Assembly (NCBI RefSeq): GCF_017922435.1
Contig: NZ_VDEZ01000002.1
Span: forward strand, 310,001-374,000
Reading direction: 5' to 3'
DNA: 64,000 bases
From: Thalassospira sp. ER-Se-21-Dark
GTDB taxonomy: Bacteria; Pseudomonadota; Alphaproteobacteria; Rhodospirillales; Thalassospiraceae
The notes under the pieces are model-generated. The model did not search any database and was not told where the DNA came from. It worked only from the letters and a program-made list of their open reading frames with translations. The stretch's first letter is position 1. The number at the start of each line of letters is the position of its first letter. Positions 36,310-45,459 of the stretch are shown piece by piece. A program made the translations under genes and the position numbers.

Positions 36310-36729
36310 ATGCAGAGCCGCACTGTGTCCACGCTGTTGACCCGTCTGGTTCTTGTCTGCGGGGCTTTGTTGTTTCCCGTGCTGGCCAACGCGGGCGAGG
36401 CCGATGTGGTTGCGGCCAAGGTGATCAAGACCGGCGCAGATACCTATCGGTTTGATGTGACCGTGGCGCATGACGACACGGGTTGGGATCATTACGCCAA
36501 TGTCTGGCAGGTGATCGGGCCGAATGGCGCGATCATTTGGGAAAGGGTTCTGGCCCATCCGCATGTCAATGAGCAGCCCTTTACCCGGTCTCTTTCCGGT
36601 GTGACGATTCCGGCAGATATCACAGGTGTCACGGTGCGGGCAGGTGACCTGGTGCACGCATTTGGCGGTGCAGAGTTAAGGATCGAACTGCCTGTTGAGG
36701 CTGGGCAATCTGTGACGGTTTCAAATTAG
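36310..36729 (+). CDS. Secreted protein of unknown function
   Basis: 139 residues with a signal peptide (about residues 1-28, ending LANAG). The mature domain is probably all-beta: YRFDVTVAHDDTGWDHYANV, WQVIGPNGAIIWERVLAHPH, LSGVTIPADITGVTVRAGD. The WDHYANVW and LAHPHVNEQPF segments suggest a small immunoglobulin-like fold found in alphaproteobacteria, but I cannot name a family. AGGAGC precedes the ATG. It follows the thioesterase and may be co-transcribed with it. The role is unknown. Confidence 0.7.
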   Translation: MQSRTVSTLLTRLVLVCGALLFPVLANAGEADVVAAKVIKTGADTYRFDVTVAHDDTGWDHYANVWQVIGPNGAIIWERVLAHPHVNEQPFTRSLSGVTIPADITGVTVRAGDLVHAFGGAELRIELPVEAGQSVTVSN

Positions 36730-36749
36730 ATCGAAACGTCTGCCCAAGT

Positions 36750-36769
36750 CCCCGGGCCGAAGCCCGGGG
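36750..36769. terminator. Hairpin between unknown secreted gene and dipeptidase
   Basis: An 8-bp GC-rich stem, CCCCGGGC / GCCCGGGG, with loop CGAA lies between two convergent genes. It has no T run, so its terminator activity is uncertain. Confidence 0.4.
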
Positions 36770-36786
36770 CGGGGTGTAGCACGTTG

Positions 36787-37836
36787 TTACCAGCTTGCCT
36801 TGGCAACACGCATGAAGTTTTCGCCCATGATTTTATCGACGTCATCGGTCGAGTAACCAACCGAAATCAGGGCATCTGCAAGGGCAGGGAGCTTGCGCGG
36901 GTCGAACACCGCAGCCCCACCTGCGCCGGGGCCATAGCCACTGGCGGCGGGCCAATAGAAGTCCTTGTCAACGCCATCCGGGAAGTCGTTGGTGCCGGCG
37001 ACCGATGGCATGGTATCAAGCCCGATGCCGACATGATCAATACCGACCAGATCAACCGCATATTTGATGTGGCGGATCATGTCGGGGACTTCCGGCGCGT
37101 TTTTGGATTTGATGAAACGCTGAAAACCGCAGATGCCGATTACGCCACCGGTATCGGCACAGGCCTTGATCTGTTCATCATCAATGCAGCGCTCATGACC
37201 ACCCAATTCCTTGGGGTTGGCATGGCTGAACACGACCGGCTTGGATGAGACCCGCATGATATCGAGCGAGCTTTGCCGTCCGGTATGGGAGCAATCCATG
37301 ATCATGCCGCTACCGTTCACGGCCTTGACCATTTCAACACCGAGATCGGTCAGCGGGATGTCGACATCATGACAGCCACCGGAGACCGAGTTGTTGCGGT
37401 TATAGGCAAAGTGGATCTGCTTGACGCCAAGCTTGGCAAAGACCGGCACCATTTCGGGCATGTCCTGGAGCATGACCGAGCCTTCAAGATCGAACCCTAC
37501 ACCCAACAGGCCCTTGGATTTGGCAATCGCCAGATCCTCGAATTTCTCGATCTGCATGTATTTGTCGGGATGGGCGGCGATCTTGGCGCGGAAGGCAGCG
37601 ATCACGCGCAGGATATGGGCAATGCTGTTCATATCCATGCCGACATTGACACAGACATAGTCGATATGACCGGCAACATAGGTATCAAGCAGGTCAATCG
37701 GCGTTTTTTCATCAAGCGGAAGGCAAGCATGCGCATCCCATGTGAAAGACGGGATATGCCGACGTTGGTAGTTGGCAAGTTTGCTGTCGGCCGGGGCGAA
37801 GGGTGTTGCGAAGCTCAGTGTGGTGGCGGAAGTCAT
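36787..37836 (-). CDS. Peptidase M19 (membrane dipeptidase) family, altered zinc site
   Basis: 349-residue TIM-barrel amidohydrolase related to renal dipeptidase. Zn-ligand regions can be placed: WDAHACLPLD (residues 33-42; His36 kept, but the Asp of the usual H-x-D is Cys38), GVGFDLEGSVM (bridging Glu), MDCSHTG and FSHANPKELGG (His ligands), VGIGLDT near the end. No signal peptide is seen, so it is cytosolic. It is the last gene of the peptide-transport operon, 11 bp after the ATPase, so the natural job is likely cleavage of imported dipeptides. The lost Asp may mean a changed metal or activity. Confidence 0.87.
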   Translation of the reverse strand: MTSATTLSFATPFAPADSKLANYQRRHIPSFTWDAHACLPLDEKTPIDLLDTYVAGHIDYVCVNVGMDMNSIAHILRVIAAFRAKIAAHPDKYMQIEKFEDLAIAKSKGLLGVGFDLEGSVMLQDMPEMVPVFAKLGVKQIHFAYNRNNSVSGGCHDVDIPLTDLGVEMVKAVNGSGMIMDCSHTGRQSSLDIMRVSSKPVVFSHANPKELGGHERCIDDEQIKACADTGGVIGICGFQRFIKSKNAPEVPDMIRHIKYAVDLVGIDHVGIGLDTMPSVAGTNDFPDGVDKDFYWPAASGYGPGAGGAAVFDPRKLPALADALISVGYSTDDVDKIMGENFMRVAKASW

Positions 37837-37847
37837 GGTGTCTCCGT

Positions 37848-38612
37848 TCAGTCCCAGTCGACAAAGCTGTCGACAACGGCGCGGTCATAGCCGCCGGCAG
37901 CCTTGTAAAGCTGTTGCGAATAGGGATGTTCAAGTCTGCCATCAGCCAACTGGCTTGCGGTGGCGCGTTCAACAATACGACCATGGTTCATGATGGCAAT
38001 ATCGTCGCACATATGGGCCACCACGGCGAGGTCGTGACTGACCATGATGTAGGTCAGACCGAGTTCCCGGCGCAAGCGCGACAGAAGATTAAGCACTTCG
38101 GCCTGAATGGACACATCAAGGGCCGAGGTCGGCTCATCAAGCAGCAAAATCTTGGGTTCAAGGATCAGGGCGCGGGCAATCGCAACACGCTGGCGCTGCC
38201 CACCGGAAAGCTGATGGGGATAGCGGAAGCGGAACGAGTTATCGAGCCCGACCTGTTCAAGGGCCTGCACCACACGGGCATCGGAATTGCCAAGCCCGTG
38301 GATATTGACCGGTTCGGTCAGGATGCGGTCAATGGTATGGCGCGGATGCAGTGATCCGAACGGGTCCTGAAACACCATCTGCACAAGGCGATAGAATGTC
38401 TTGTCGCGTGTGGGGCCGAGTTCCTTGTTGTTGACCAGTATTTCACCTTCCCAGTCATCGACAAGGCCGGTGATGGTGCGCAGCACCGTTGATTTGCCCG
38501 ATCCCGATTCACCAACAAGGCCGAAGGAGCCGTTTTTCGGAACCTTGATATCGACATCCTTGAGAACGTGGTTGTCGTCAAACCAGGCATTGAGTTTGTT
38601 GATTTCAATCAT
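37848..38612 (-). CDS. Peptide ABC transporter ATP-binding protein (DppF-type)
   Basis: 254-residue ATPase. Walker A GESGSGKST, Q-loop VFQDPFGSLHPRHTIDRI, signature LSGGQRQRVAIARAL, Walker B ILLLDEPTSALD and the H-loop VSHDL are all present. The C-terminal HPYSQQL tail is shorter than the oligopeptide-family ATPase tail and has no Cys cluster. It pairs with the ATPase encoded upstream. It lies in the operon between that ATPase and the M19 peptidase. Confidence 0.92.
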   Translation of the reverse strand: MIEINKLNAWFDDNHVLKDVDIKVPKNGSFGLVGESGSGKSTVLRTITGLVDDWEGEILVNNKELGPTRDKTFYRLVQMVFQDPFGSLHPRHTIDRILTEPVNIHGLGNSDARVVQALEQVGLDNSFRFRYPHQLSGGQRQRVAIARALILEPKILLLDEPTSALDVSIQAEVLNLLSRLRRELGLTYIMVSHDLAVVAHMCDDIAIMNHGRIVERATASQLADGRLEHPYSQQLYKAAGGYDRAVVDSFVDWD

Positions 38613-38623
38613 GTGTCTGCCCC

Positions 38624-39466
38624 TTAACCTTCAGCCCAGCTTGCTTCGCGTTCAAGGATCGGCAGATCAGAATGATCGCCATCCATTTTCGGCAAGCAGT
38701 TCAAAAGTCCCTTGGTGTAGGGGTGTTTGGCTTCGTGCAGAGCTGACGCCTTGATTTCCTCGACCACGTGGCCCTGATACATGACCAGTACACGATCGCA
38801 GAAGCTTGAAACCAGTTGCAGGTCGTGACTGATGAAAATTAGCGCCATGCCACGATCGCGCACCAGATCATCAAGGATCGCCATCACCTGAAGCTGTACG
38901 GTGACATCAAGGGCCGATGTCGGTTCATCGGCAATGATCAGTTCAGGATCAGGGATCAGCATCATGGCGATCATGACGCGTTGCCCCATGCCGCCGGATA
39001 CCTCATGCGGGTAGGAATTGAACACGCGCTCCGGATCGCGGATTTTAACCGCATCAAGCATATCAATCGCGCGGTGGCGGGCTTCCTTGGCGTTGACCTT
39101 ATGGTGTTCGCGGTAGGCCTCGATGATTTGATCGCCAATGGTCATGACAGGGTTCAGTGAATATTTCGGGTCCTGCATGATCATGGAAATGCGCGCACCG
39201 CGTACCTTGCGCCATTGTTTGGGCGTCAGGTTTGCCAGATCGACGTCATGGAAGGTCATTTGATCGGCGGTAATTTTGCCGTTGGCCGCTGTCAGACCAA
39301 GTATGGCGCGCCCGGTCTGGGATTTACCAGACCCGGATTCGCCAACAATACCAAGCCGTTCACGACCAAGATCAAACGAGACGCCACGCACAGCATGGAC
39401 ATCACCCTTGGGCGTGTTGAAGGTGACTTCGAGGTTTTTGACCGACAGAAGGGTTTCATTGGACAT
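38624..39466 (-). CDS. Peptide ABC transporter ATP-binding protein (DppD-type)
   Basis: 280-residue ATPase. Walker A GESGSGKSQ, Q-loop MIMQDPKYSLNPVMTIGDQI, a variant signature VSGGMGQRVMIAMML, Walker B LIIADEPTSALD, and H-loop ISHDL. The C-terminus HPYTKGLLNCLPKM is the oligopeptide/dipeptide ATPase tail. The signature helix reads SGGMGQ rather than SGGQRQ, as in many DppD/OppD proteins. The start at 39466 has GGAGG nine bases upstream. A TTG at 39472 is an alternative. The start lies next to the permease stop. Confidence 0.92.
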   Translation of the reverse strand: MSNETLLSVKNLEVTFNTPKGDVHAVRGVSFDLGRERLGIVGESGSGKSQTGRAILGLTAANGKITADQMTFHDVDLANLTPKQWRKVRGARISMIMQDPKYSLNPVMTIGDQIIEAYREHHKVNAKEARHRAIDMLDAVKIRDPERVFNSYPHEVSGGMGQRVMIAMMLIPDPELIIADEPTSALDVTVQLQVMAILDDLVRDRGMALIFISHDLQLVSSFCDRVLVMYQGHVVEEIKASALHEAKHPYTKGLLNCLPKMDGDHSDLPILEREASWAEG

Positions 39467-39468
39467 GA

Positions 39469-40392
39469 TCAATCGCCTCCACGCGGGTCAAGAACATCAC
39501 GCAGGCCATCACCCAGTAGGTTGAAGCCCAGACTGACGATGAAAATGGCGATACCCGGGACTGTGGCAACCCACCATTGTTCAAGCAGGAACTGACGACC
39601 CTCAGAAACCATTGCTCCCCATTCCGGCATCGGTGGCTGTGCACCAAGACCAAGGAAGCCAAGACCGGCTGCAATCAGGATCATGCCCGCCATATCAAGC
39701 GTGACACGCACAACAAGCGAGCTCATGCACATTGGCATGATGTGACCGGTAATCAGGCCCAGGTTCGATGTGCCCTGAAGACGGGCGGCTTCGATGAAAT
39801 CGGATTTGCGCACCGTGATGGTTTCAGCCCGTGCGATACGGGCATAAGGCGGCCATGCGGTAATCGCAATGGCAAGAATGGCGTTTTCCAAGCCCGGTCC
39901 AAGGGCGGACACAAAAGCCAGCGCCAGGATCAGTTTCGGGAAAGCCAGAAAGATATCGGTGATGCGCATCAGGGTGGCATCGATCCAGCCGCCAAAGAAC
40001 CCGGCAGCTGTGCCAACCAGCAGGCCGACCGGGGCTGCAGTGATGACAACAAGGGCGACGATCAAAAGGGTGTATTGCGCACCATAGATCAGACGCGACA
40101 GAATATCGCGGCCGAGTTGATCCGTACCAAACCAGTGTTCTGCACCGGGTGGTTGGATACGATTGGCAAGGTCAGCTGCCAGCGGATCATAAGGGGCGAG
40201 AAGCGGGGCAAAGATCGTTACCAGAATAAGGCCGATCACGATCGAAAGGCCGATCATGGCAAGTTTGTTTTCGGTGAACTTGACCCAGCCAAGCCATGCA
40301 CGTCCGCATTTTGCCTGCCAGCGCGATTTTGGCGTATCGGATGTCAGCCATTGTTTCAGGCCGGATTGCGAAGTGTTTGTTTGTGTTGTCAT
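39469..40392 (-). CDS. Peptide ABC transporter permease (DppC-type)
   Basis: 307-residue inner-membrane permease with about six helices. An N-terminal OppC_N segment (KFTENKLAMIGLSIVIGLIL) leads into YDPLAADLANRIQPPGAEHW and FGTDQLGRDILSRLIYG. The EAA loop reads IEAARLQGTSNLGLITGHIM. The C-terminal DGLRDVLDPRG is the family end. It is the partner of the DppB-type permease whose gene ends two bases upstream. It carries dipeptides or short peptides inward. Confidence 0.92.
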   Translation of the reverse strand: MTTQTNTSQSGLKQWLTSDTPKSRWQAKCGRAWLGWVKFTENKLAMIGLSIVIGLILVTIFAPLLAPYDPLAADLANRIQPPGAEHWFGTDQLGRDILSRLIYGAQYTLLIVALVVITAAPVGLLVGTAAGFFGGWIDATLMRITDIFLAFPKLILALAFVSALGPGLENAILAIAITAWPPYARIARAETITVRKSDFIEAARLQGTSNLGLITGHIMPMCMSSLVVRVTLDMAGMILIAAGLGFLGLGAQPPMPEWGAMVSEGRQFLLEQWWVATVPGIAIFIVSLGFNLLGDGLRDVLDPRGGD

Positions 40393-40394
40393 GA

Positions 40395-41462
40395 TTATCT
40401 CCGCGCTCTGGGGTCGAGCAGGCGGTAAAGCACGTCAGAAAGCATGTTCACGCCGATAAAGACCGCACCGACCACAATCGTGCCACCGAGAACCGCGTTC
40501 ATATCGGCATTGAGCAACGAGTTGGTGATGTAAAGACCAAGTCCCGGCCATGCAAAGATGATTTCGGTGAGAACCGAACCTTCGAGCAGGTTGGCGTATG
40601 ACAGCGCAATCACGGTCACCAGCGGAACCATGACATTGCCAAGGGCGTGGCGCCAGATGATGCGATGTTCGGAAATGCCTTTAACCCGGGCGGTCAGGAT
40701 GTATTCCTGGCTCAGCTGTTCGAGCATGAAGGAGCGGGTCATCCGTGCGATATAGGCCAACGAGAAATAAGCCAGGATCGATGCAGGTAGAACAATGTGC
40801 GAGACAGCGTTCCAGAACAGGTCCATGTCGCCTTCGATCAGAGTATCAACCAGCATCAGACCGGTGGTGGGTTCGATATAGTCGAGATAGAACGAATCAA
40901 GGCGTCCTGGACCCGCGACCCAGTCGAGCTTCATGTAAAATACCAGAAGCCCCATCAGACCCAGCCAGAAGATCGGCATGGAATAGCCAGCAAGTCCGAT
41001 CACGCGAACCATGTGGTCAGGCCATTTGCCCTTGTTGATGGCGGCAAAGACGCCAGCGGGAATTCCCAGAACAACACCGATAATGGTTGCAATGGTTGCC
41101 AGTTCAAGGGTGGCCGGGAAGACACGTTTGATGTCATCGAGCACGGTATTGGATGTCAGCACTGACTGGCCGAAGTTACCCTGCAGTACGTTGGAAATAT
41201 AAATAAAGAACTGCTGCCAGAGCGGCAGGTTAAGCCCCATTTCTTCCCGCACGCGGTTGTACGTGCTTTGCGATGCATGATCACCAACGGCGGCCAGCAC
41301 CGGATCAATCGGCAAGACGCGACCGATCAGGAATGTGACAAGCAGCAGGCCAAAAAATGTAATGGCAAGCGAGAAAACCAGCCGCAGGAAAGTTCCCGTC
41401 GGGCCGGAAGCGAAACGGGCGCGGTTGCGCCCGTCCCGTTTTTTGCGTTTAACAGCGGACAT
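40395..41462 (-). CDS. Peptide ABC transporter permease (DppB-type)
   Basis: 355-residue inner-membrane permease of the DppB/OppB family. The N-terminus has a basic 20-residue lead. TM1 (LVFSLAITFFGLLLVTFLIG) is followed by periplasmic PIDPVLAAVGDHASQSTYNR and GLNLPLWQQFFIYISNVLQG-NFG. The EAA loop is YILTARVKGISEHRIIWRHA. The end, LLDPRARR, is typical. It sits between the solute-binding protein and the DppC-type permease. Confidence 0.92.
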   Translation of the reverse strand: MSAVKRKKRDGRNRARFASGPTGTFLRLVFSLAITFFGLLLVTFLIGRVLPIDPVLAAVGDHASQSTYNRVREEMGLNLPLWQQFFIYISNVLQGNFGQSVLTSNTVLDDIKRVFPATLELATIATIIGVVLGIPAGVFAAINKGKWPDHMVRVIGLAGYSMPIFWLGLMGLLVFYMKLDWVAGPGRLDSFYLDYIEPTTGLMLVDTLIEGDMDLFWNAVSHIVLPASILAYFSLAYIARMTRSFMLEQLSQEYILTARVKGISEHRIIWRHALGNVMVPLVTVIALSYANLLEGSVLTEIIFAWPGLGLYITNSLLNADMNAVLGGTIVVGAVFIGVNMLSDVLYRLLDPRARR

Positions 41463-41488
41463 TACGACCGTTGTCTCCTTCGTCGAGA

Positions 41489-43078
41489 TTAGTCTTTGGT
41501 GACATAACGATAATAGTTGTTATCGAATGACGGACCGAGGACGAAGTTGTTCACGTTACCGCGCATGGATGCGATCTCGGTTTCCTGGAACATGATCACG
41601 AACGGACCATTTTCCAGAACTGCTTTCTGAAGATCGACATACATCGCAGCACGTTTCGCATCGTCGCGTTCCAGCGTGGCGGCATCGGTTTTTGCCGTCA
41701 AGTCACCGGCGTCCCACGAGTTACGCCAAGCGAGCGGCTTGGCAGCGGCATCGTCGGAGTTGTCCGGGTTCCACGCAAAGGTCGATGCGTTGGTGTGCGG
41801 ATCCTGATAGTCCGGACCCCAGCGACCGATATAGATATCGTGCTGACGGGCGCGGTATTTGGTCAGGGTCTGTTTGCCATCACCCGGAATGATTTCCAGA
41901 TTGATACCAGCCTGTGACCAGGTTGCCTGGATCGACTGAGCCATCGCCATGATCGCGGTGGTGTTACGGGTATCCATGGTTACGCTGAACCCGTCCGGAT
42001 AGCCGGCCTCGGCCAGAAGGGCCTTGGCTTTTTCGACATCCAGGGAATAGGGGTTCTCGTTGTATGCGCCGAGGAAGCCTTCAGGCAGGAAGGCCTGATG
42101 GATCTGCGAACGACCAGCCAGGATGGTTTCGGAAATGCCTTTGTAGTCGACAAGGTATTTCAGAGCTTCGCGGACTTTCGGGTTCGACAGATATTCGTTT
42201 TTCTGCGACAGACCGAGATACCACAGAGCACCTTTGCCTTTGGACATCATCTTGATGTCGTCATTGTCAGAGATGGCAGCCAACTGATCGGCTTCGAGGT
42301 TACGGGCAATATCGATATCGCCTTTTTCAAGGAGGAGCTGCTGAGCTGCGGCTTCCTTGACGCTCTGGATGATTACGCGCTTCATTTCTGGCGCACCATC
42401 CCAGTAATCTTCGTTGCCGGTCAGGCTAAGGCTTTCACCCGCGGTCCACTTGTTCAGTTTGAACGGGCCGGAACCAGCATAGTTGGTTTTAAGCCATTCG
42501 TGGCCAAGGTCGCCGTCCACTTCATGGGCAAGGACTTCTTCCTTGTCGACAACCGAGCCAACGCCAGCGGTCAGGCAGTACAGCACGAAGCTTGGTGCGT
42601 AAGGCTTGTCGACTTCCATGACCAGCGTGGAATCGTCGGTGGCGTAGATCTTTTCCTTGACGTTATCGGCGGTGAAACCGAACTGGCCCAGAATGAAGGC
42701 CGGCGACTGATCCAGCAAGATCACGCGCTGGAGCGAGAAGGCCGCGTCTTCGGCGGTCAGCTCGTTGCCAGAGGCAAAGGTAATTCCGTCACGGATTTTG
42801 AAGGTAAAGGTCTTGCCGTCTTCGGAAACATCCCAGCTTTCCGCAACGACGCCATAGATCTTCGACACATCGTCATTGTCGAAACCGATCAGGCGGTCAT
42901 AGGTGTTACCGGCATATTCAGCGCCCGAGAATTCGAAAATCTGAGCCGGGTCGAGCGTGATGATGTCATCAATGGCAAAAGCCATGACCAAAGCATTCTT
43001 CGGCGTTTCGGCCTGTGCCATCATAGGTGCGGTCGCGAGCGCGGTCCCCATGACCAGCCCTGCAATAAATTTGCGCAT
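41489..43078 (-). CDS. Peptide ABC transporter substrate-binding protein (DppA-type)
   Basis: 529-residue periplasmic binding protein of the SBP_bac_5 family. A signal peptide (residues 1-23, cleaved at MAQAE) precedes IDDIITLDPAQIFEFSGAEY and AESWDVSEDGKTFTFKIRDG, the conserved start of the family. Later VREALKYLVDYKG, HQAFLPEGFLGAYN and KALLAEAGYPDGF are seen. It probably binds di- or oligopeptides. GGGAGG precedes the ATG at 43078. It is the first gene of the operon running to the M19 peptidase (36787) with gaps of 2-26 bp. Confidence 0.93.
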   Translation of the reverse strand: MRKFIAGLVMGTALATAPMMAQAETPKNALVMAFAIDDIITLDPAQIFEFSGAEYAGNTYDRLIGFDNDDVSKIYGVVAESWDVSEDGKTFTFKIRDGITFASGNELTAEDAAFSLQRVILLDQSPAFILGQFGFTADNVKEKIYATDDSTLVMEVDKPYAPSFVLYCLTAGVGSVVDKEEVLAHEVDGDLGHEWLKTNYAGSGPFKLNKWTAGESLSLTGNEDYWDGAPEMKRVIIQSVKEAAAQQLLLEKGDIDIARNLEADQLAAISDNDDIKMMSKGKGALWYLGLSQKNEYLSNPKVREALKYLVDYKGISETILAGRSQIHQAFLPEGFLGAYNENPYSLDVEKAKALLAEAGYPDGFSVTMDTRNTTAIMAMAQSIQATWSQAGINLEIIPGDGKQTLTKYRARQHDIYIGRWGPDYQDPHTNASTFAWNPDNSDDAAAKPLAWRNSWDAGDLTAKTDAATLERDDAKRAAMYVDLQKAVLENGPFVIMFQETEIASMRGNVNNFVLGPSFDNNYYRYVTKD

Positions 43079-43429
43079 GATGCGCCTCCCGATTGTTGTT
43101 TTGGGACTGCAGGCCAATGCGTGGACTGATCGGCTATCGAAAGGGAGGGCCAAAACGAGACGGGCTCAGCTTTATAACCATCCGGAGTTCTATCGACGCC
43201 TTCAGGCCCGACTAATTGCGGGGCGGCCTGCAGGTTCGCGTAGTGCATGTGGAGCTGAGCATAATTTATACGATTAATCAATGACCAGTCGGTCAGCAAT
43301 GCTGTCTAAATCAGCAAATTGCACAACTTTCCCGAAAATGGATTTCTTAAGGTTGTGTGACGTATTGGTGAAATTACCCACGCGGGTAGAACGGTGGTTT
43401 TACGCCGGGATTTGGCGTTAGAAACAAAA
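43079..43429. promoter_or_regulatory. Upstream region of the peptide-transport operon
   Basis: Promoter-bearing DNA with no credible ORF. An inverted repeat, TGACC-N4-GGTCA (43282-43295), lies about 200 bp upstream of the binding-protein start, next to an AT-rich stretch (ATAATTTATACGATTAATCA at 43261-43280). A possible operator. Nothing else is recognised. Confidence 0.35.
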
Positions 43430-43456
43430 AAGCGCCAGCGAAAAATCGTGGCGCTT
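43430..43456 (-). terminator. Terminator of tRNA-Asp copy 1
   Basis: The stem AAGCGCC / GGCGCTT with an inner GCGA/TCG(T) extension is followed on the minus strand by TTTTTTGTTTC. Confidence 0.8.
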
Positions 43457-43488
43457 ATTTTGTACGTCATTCCCAATCAGGGAGGGAA

Positions 43489-43565
<77 letters not shown>

Positions 43566-43693
43566 ATGGTGCGTGGCGCGGTTTATATAAAGACCACCCA
43601 GTTGAGGCAAGTGTTTTTTGACCGATTTTCAAAGAAAAATGCGCGGGCCTGATTTACCGGTTTGATTGGCAAGAAAGCGGCGCAAAAACAAAA

Positions 43694-43720
43694 AAGCGCC
43701 AGCGAAAAATCGCGGCGCTT
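43694..43720 (-). terminator. Terminator of tRNA-Asp copy 2
   Basis: The same hairpin as copy 1 with a perfect inner extension (GCGA/TCGC), followed by TTTTTTG on the minus strand. Confidence 0.8.
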
Positions 43721-43752
43721 ATTTTGTGCATCATTCCCAATCAGGGAGGGAA

Positions 43753-43829
<77 letters not shown>

Positions 43830-44014
43830 ATGGCGTGGCGCGGTTTATATAAGGGGTGGTTCGGTCTGGCAAGGGCTTTTTTGTAAAAAAAAGACGGACC
43901 GGAATTTTACCAGTCTGATCGCCCTTGGCAGCCTCGATGCGACGCCTGTTTCGCAGGGAAAAGCGCTCGATCCAAGGTGGGGTAAATGTGAAAAAAAGCG
44001 AGTGGAAAACAAAA

Positions 44015-44041
44015 AAGCGCCAGCGAAAAATCGCGGCGCTT
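44015..44041 (-). terminator. Terminator of tRNA-Asp copy 3
   Basis: The same hairpin as the other two copies, with a T run on the minus strand. Confidence 0.8.
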
Positions 44042-44073
44042 AATTTGTACGTCATTCCCAATCAGGAAGGGAA

Positions 44074-44150
<77 letters not shown>

Positions 44151-44413
44151 ATGGTGCGTGGCGCGGTTTTTAGCAGCCGGTCACAGGTGGTGCAAGCGCT
44201 TTTTTGCCATGATTTTCCAATTTTTTAACCGCGTTCTTCCGGCGGTAGAAACCGACCCTGTATCGGGCACGTTAAAGTTCACCTGTCGGGCTTTGGGAAG
44301 GCGGACAGGTGAGGGGGATGTTTGGGATTGCTGGGTGCGCATAAGCACCACCTTAGACTGCATTGTGAAATGCTGCCCAGTGAGCGAGATCGTCTGCGGT
44401 CAAGAGGTGTGGG

Positions 44414-44968
44414 CTATTCGCGCGGTTCTGCGTAGCGTTCGGTCAGTTTGGTCAGGGCCGCGACAGTTGCCTGTTCGACGGTTGAGCCAAAACCGGTCAC
44501 GCGGCCGGCCAGAATGACATAAAGCGAGTCGATGTGGAGCTGGATAACCAGCAGCTGTTTTTCGTTGGCCGTGGTGCGGTCGGCAACGAAGATTTCCATC
44601 GATTTTGCGATTTGGGTCATCAGGGGATACTGGAAGGTGCCGCCCAGGGCCTTGACCGAATAGGCGAGGTCATTTGCCGCGATGATGGCTTCTGGCCGCT
44701 TGGGCTTGTCGCGCAGGGCGTTGATTACCAGTTTGCGGCATTCCATCAGATCCTTGCCGATGTCACGGACAAAGGTCTCGGAGCTGCGCTGTACAACCTG
44801 TTCGAGCTCTTCAAGCTTTTCAGCTGACAGGTTGATGTCAAATCCCTTGATGAAGTTGACAGCTTTGCGTTTCAGATCGGTCTGCGCAGGGATGATCTGC
44901 ACATTCTTCTTTTTCTTAGGTTCTTCCGGCTTCACGATGGCTCCGCTTCCCCAGTCATAATGGGTCAT
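44414..44968 (-). CDS. Hpt-like protein lacking the phosphorylatable His
   Basis: 184-residue cytosolic, mostly helical protein. It begins with a basic segment (PKKKKNVQIIP). Residues 101-110, LAYSVKALGG, sit where a histidine-phosphotransfer domain has the pattern L-A-H-x-x-K-G, but Tyr103 replaces the His. Downstream helices (QYPLMTQIAKSMEIFVADRT) also resemble an Hpt bundle. The Hpt assignment rests on this pattern alone. Its start overlaps the stop of the receiver-domain gene by four bases (ATGA), so the pair is translationally coupled. It may act as a docking or binding partner that cannot itself be phosphorylated on His. Confidence 0.65.
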   Translation of the reverse strand: MTHYDWGSGAIVKPEEPKKKKNVQIIPAQTDLKRKAVNFIKGFDINLSAEKLEELEQVVQRSSETFVRDIGKDLMECRKLVINALRDKPKRPEAIIAANDLAYSVKALGGTFQYPLMTQIAKSMEIFVADRTTANEKQLLVIQLHIDSLYVILAGRVTGFGSTVEQATVAALTKLTERYAEPRE

Positions 44969-45459
44969 TCGTCAAGGCTCCTACGATCAGGACCATCAAA
45001 CTGGACCTGTCTGCGACGTCGGTCCGGGCCAAAATACGTTCCAGTGTTAATGAAACGTCTTGGTCGGGCGATGACCGAAACCAGACGGCTGTAAAGTGCC
45101 TTGGCGTTAAAGGGTTTGGCAAGAAATTCAGTAATCCCAAGGTCACGTGCCGTCGTCACATAACGCATCTCGGAATGTGCGGTCAGCATAATCACCGGAA
45201 TGAACCGGTTTGGCGAATTGGTCGAATTGCGCATGACATCGAGGAATTCGAGGCCATCCATGCCGCGCAAGCGCCATTCACAAATCACGATATCAATTTT
45301 TTCGGTGCGTAGTACGTCAAAGGCATTATTCGGCGATTTTACACGCTGTATATGACTGGCTCCGAGATAGGCGAGCGTGTCATAGACCACCTGAGCTGAA
45401 ATCTTGTCCCCGTCAACGATCAGAAAACTAATCTTACTAAAGTCTATTTTCGCGTTCAT
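44965..45459 (-). CDS. Receiver-domain protein with Glu at the phosphorylation site
   Basis: 164 residues. A CheY-like receiver covers about residues 10-130: FLIVDGDKISAQ (acidic pocket Asp16 and Asp18), IDIVICEWRLRGMDGLEFLD, VIMLTAHS (Thr93) and EFLAKPFNAK (Lys115). By alignment with CheY (FVISDWNMPNMDG), the phospho-acceptor Asp is Glu61. The other pocket residues are kept, so it may be locked in an active-like or non-phosphorylated state. The C-terminal tail contains YFGPDRRRR and GPDRRS, common in alphaproteobacterial stand-alone receivers. The start at 45459 follows GAGG. It is coupled to the Hpt-like gene. Confidence 0.85.
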   Translation of the reverse strand: MNAKIDFSKISFLIVDGDKISAQVVYDTLAYLGASHIQRVKSPNNAFDVLRTEKIDIVICEWRLRGMDGLEFLDVMRNSTNSPNRFIPVIMLTAHSEMRYVTTARDLGITEFLAKPFNAKALYSRLVSVIARPRRFINTGTYFGPDRRRRQVQFDGPDRRSLDE

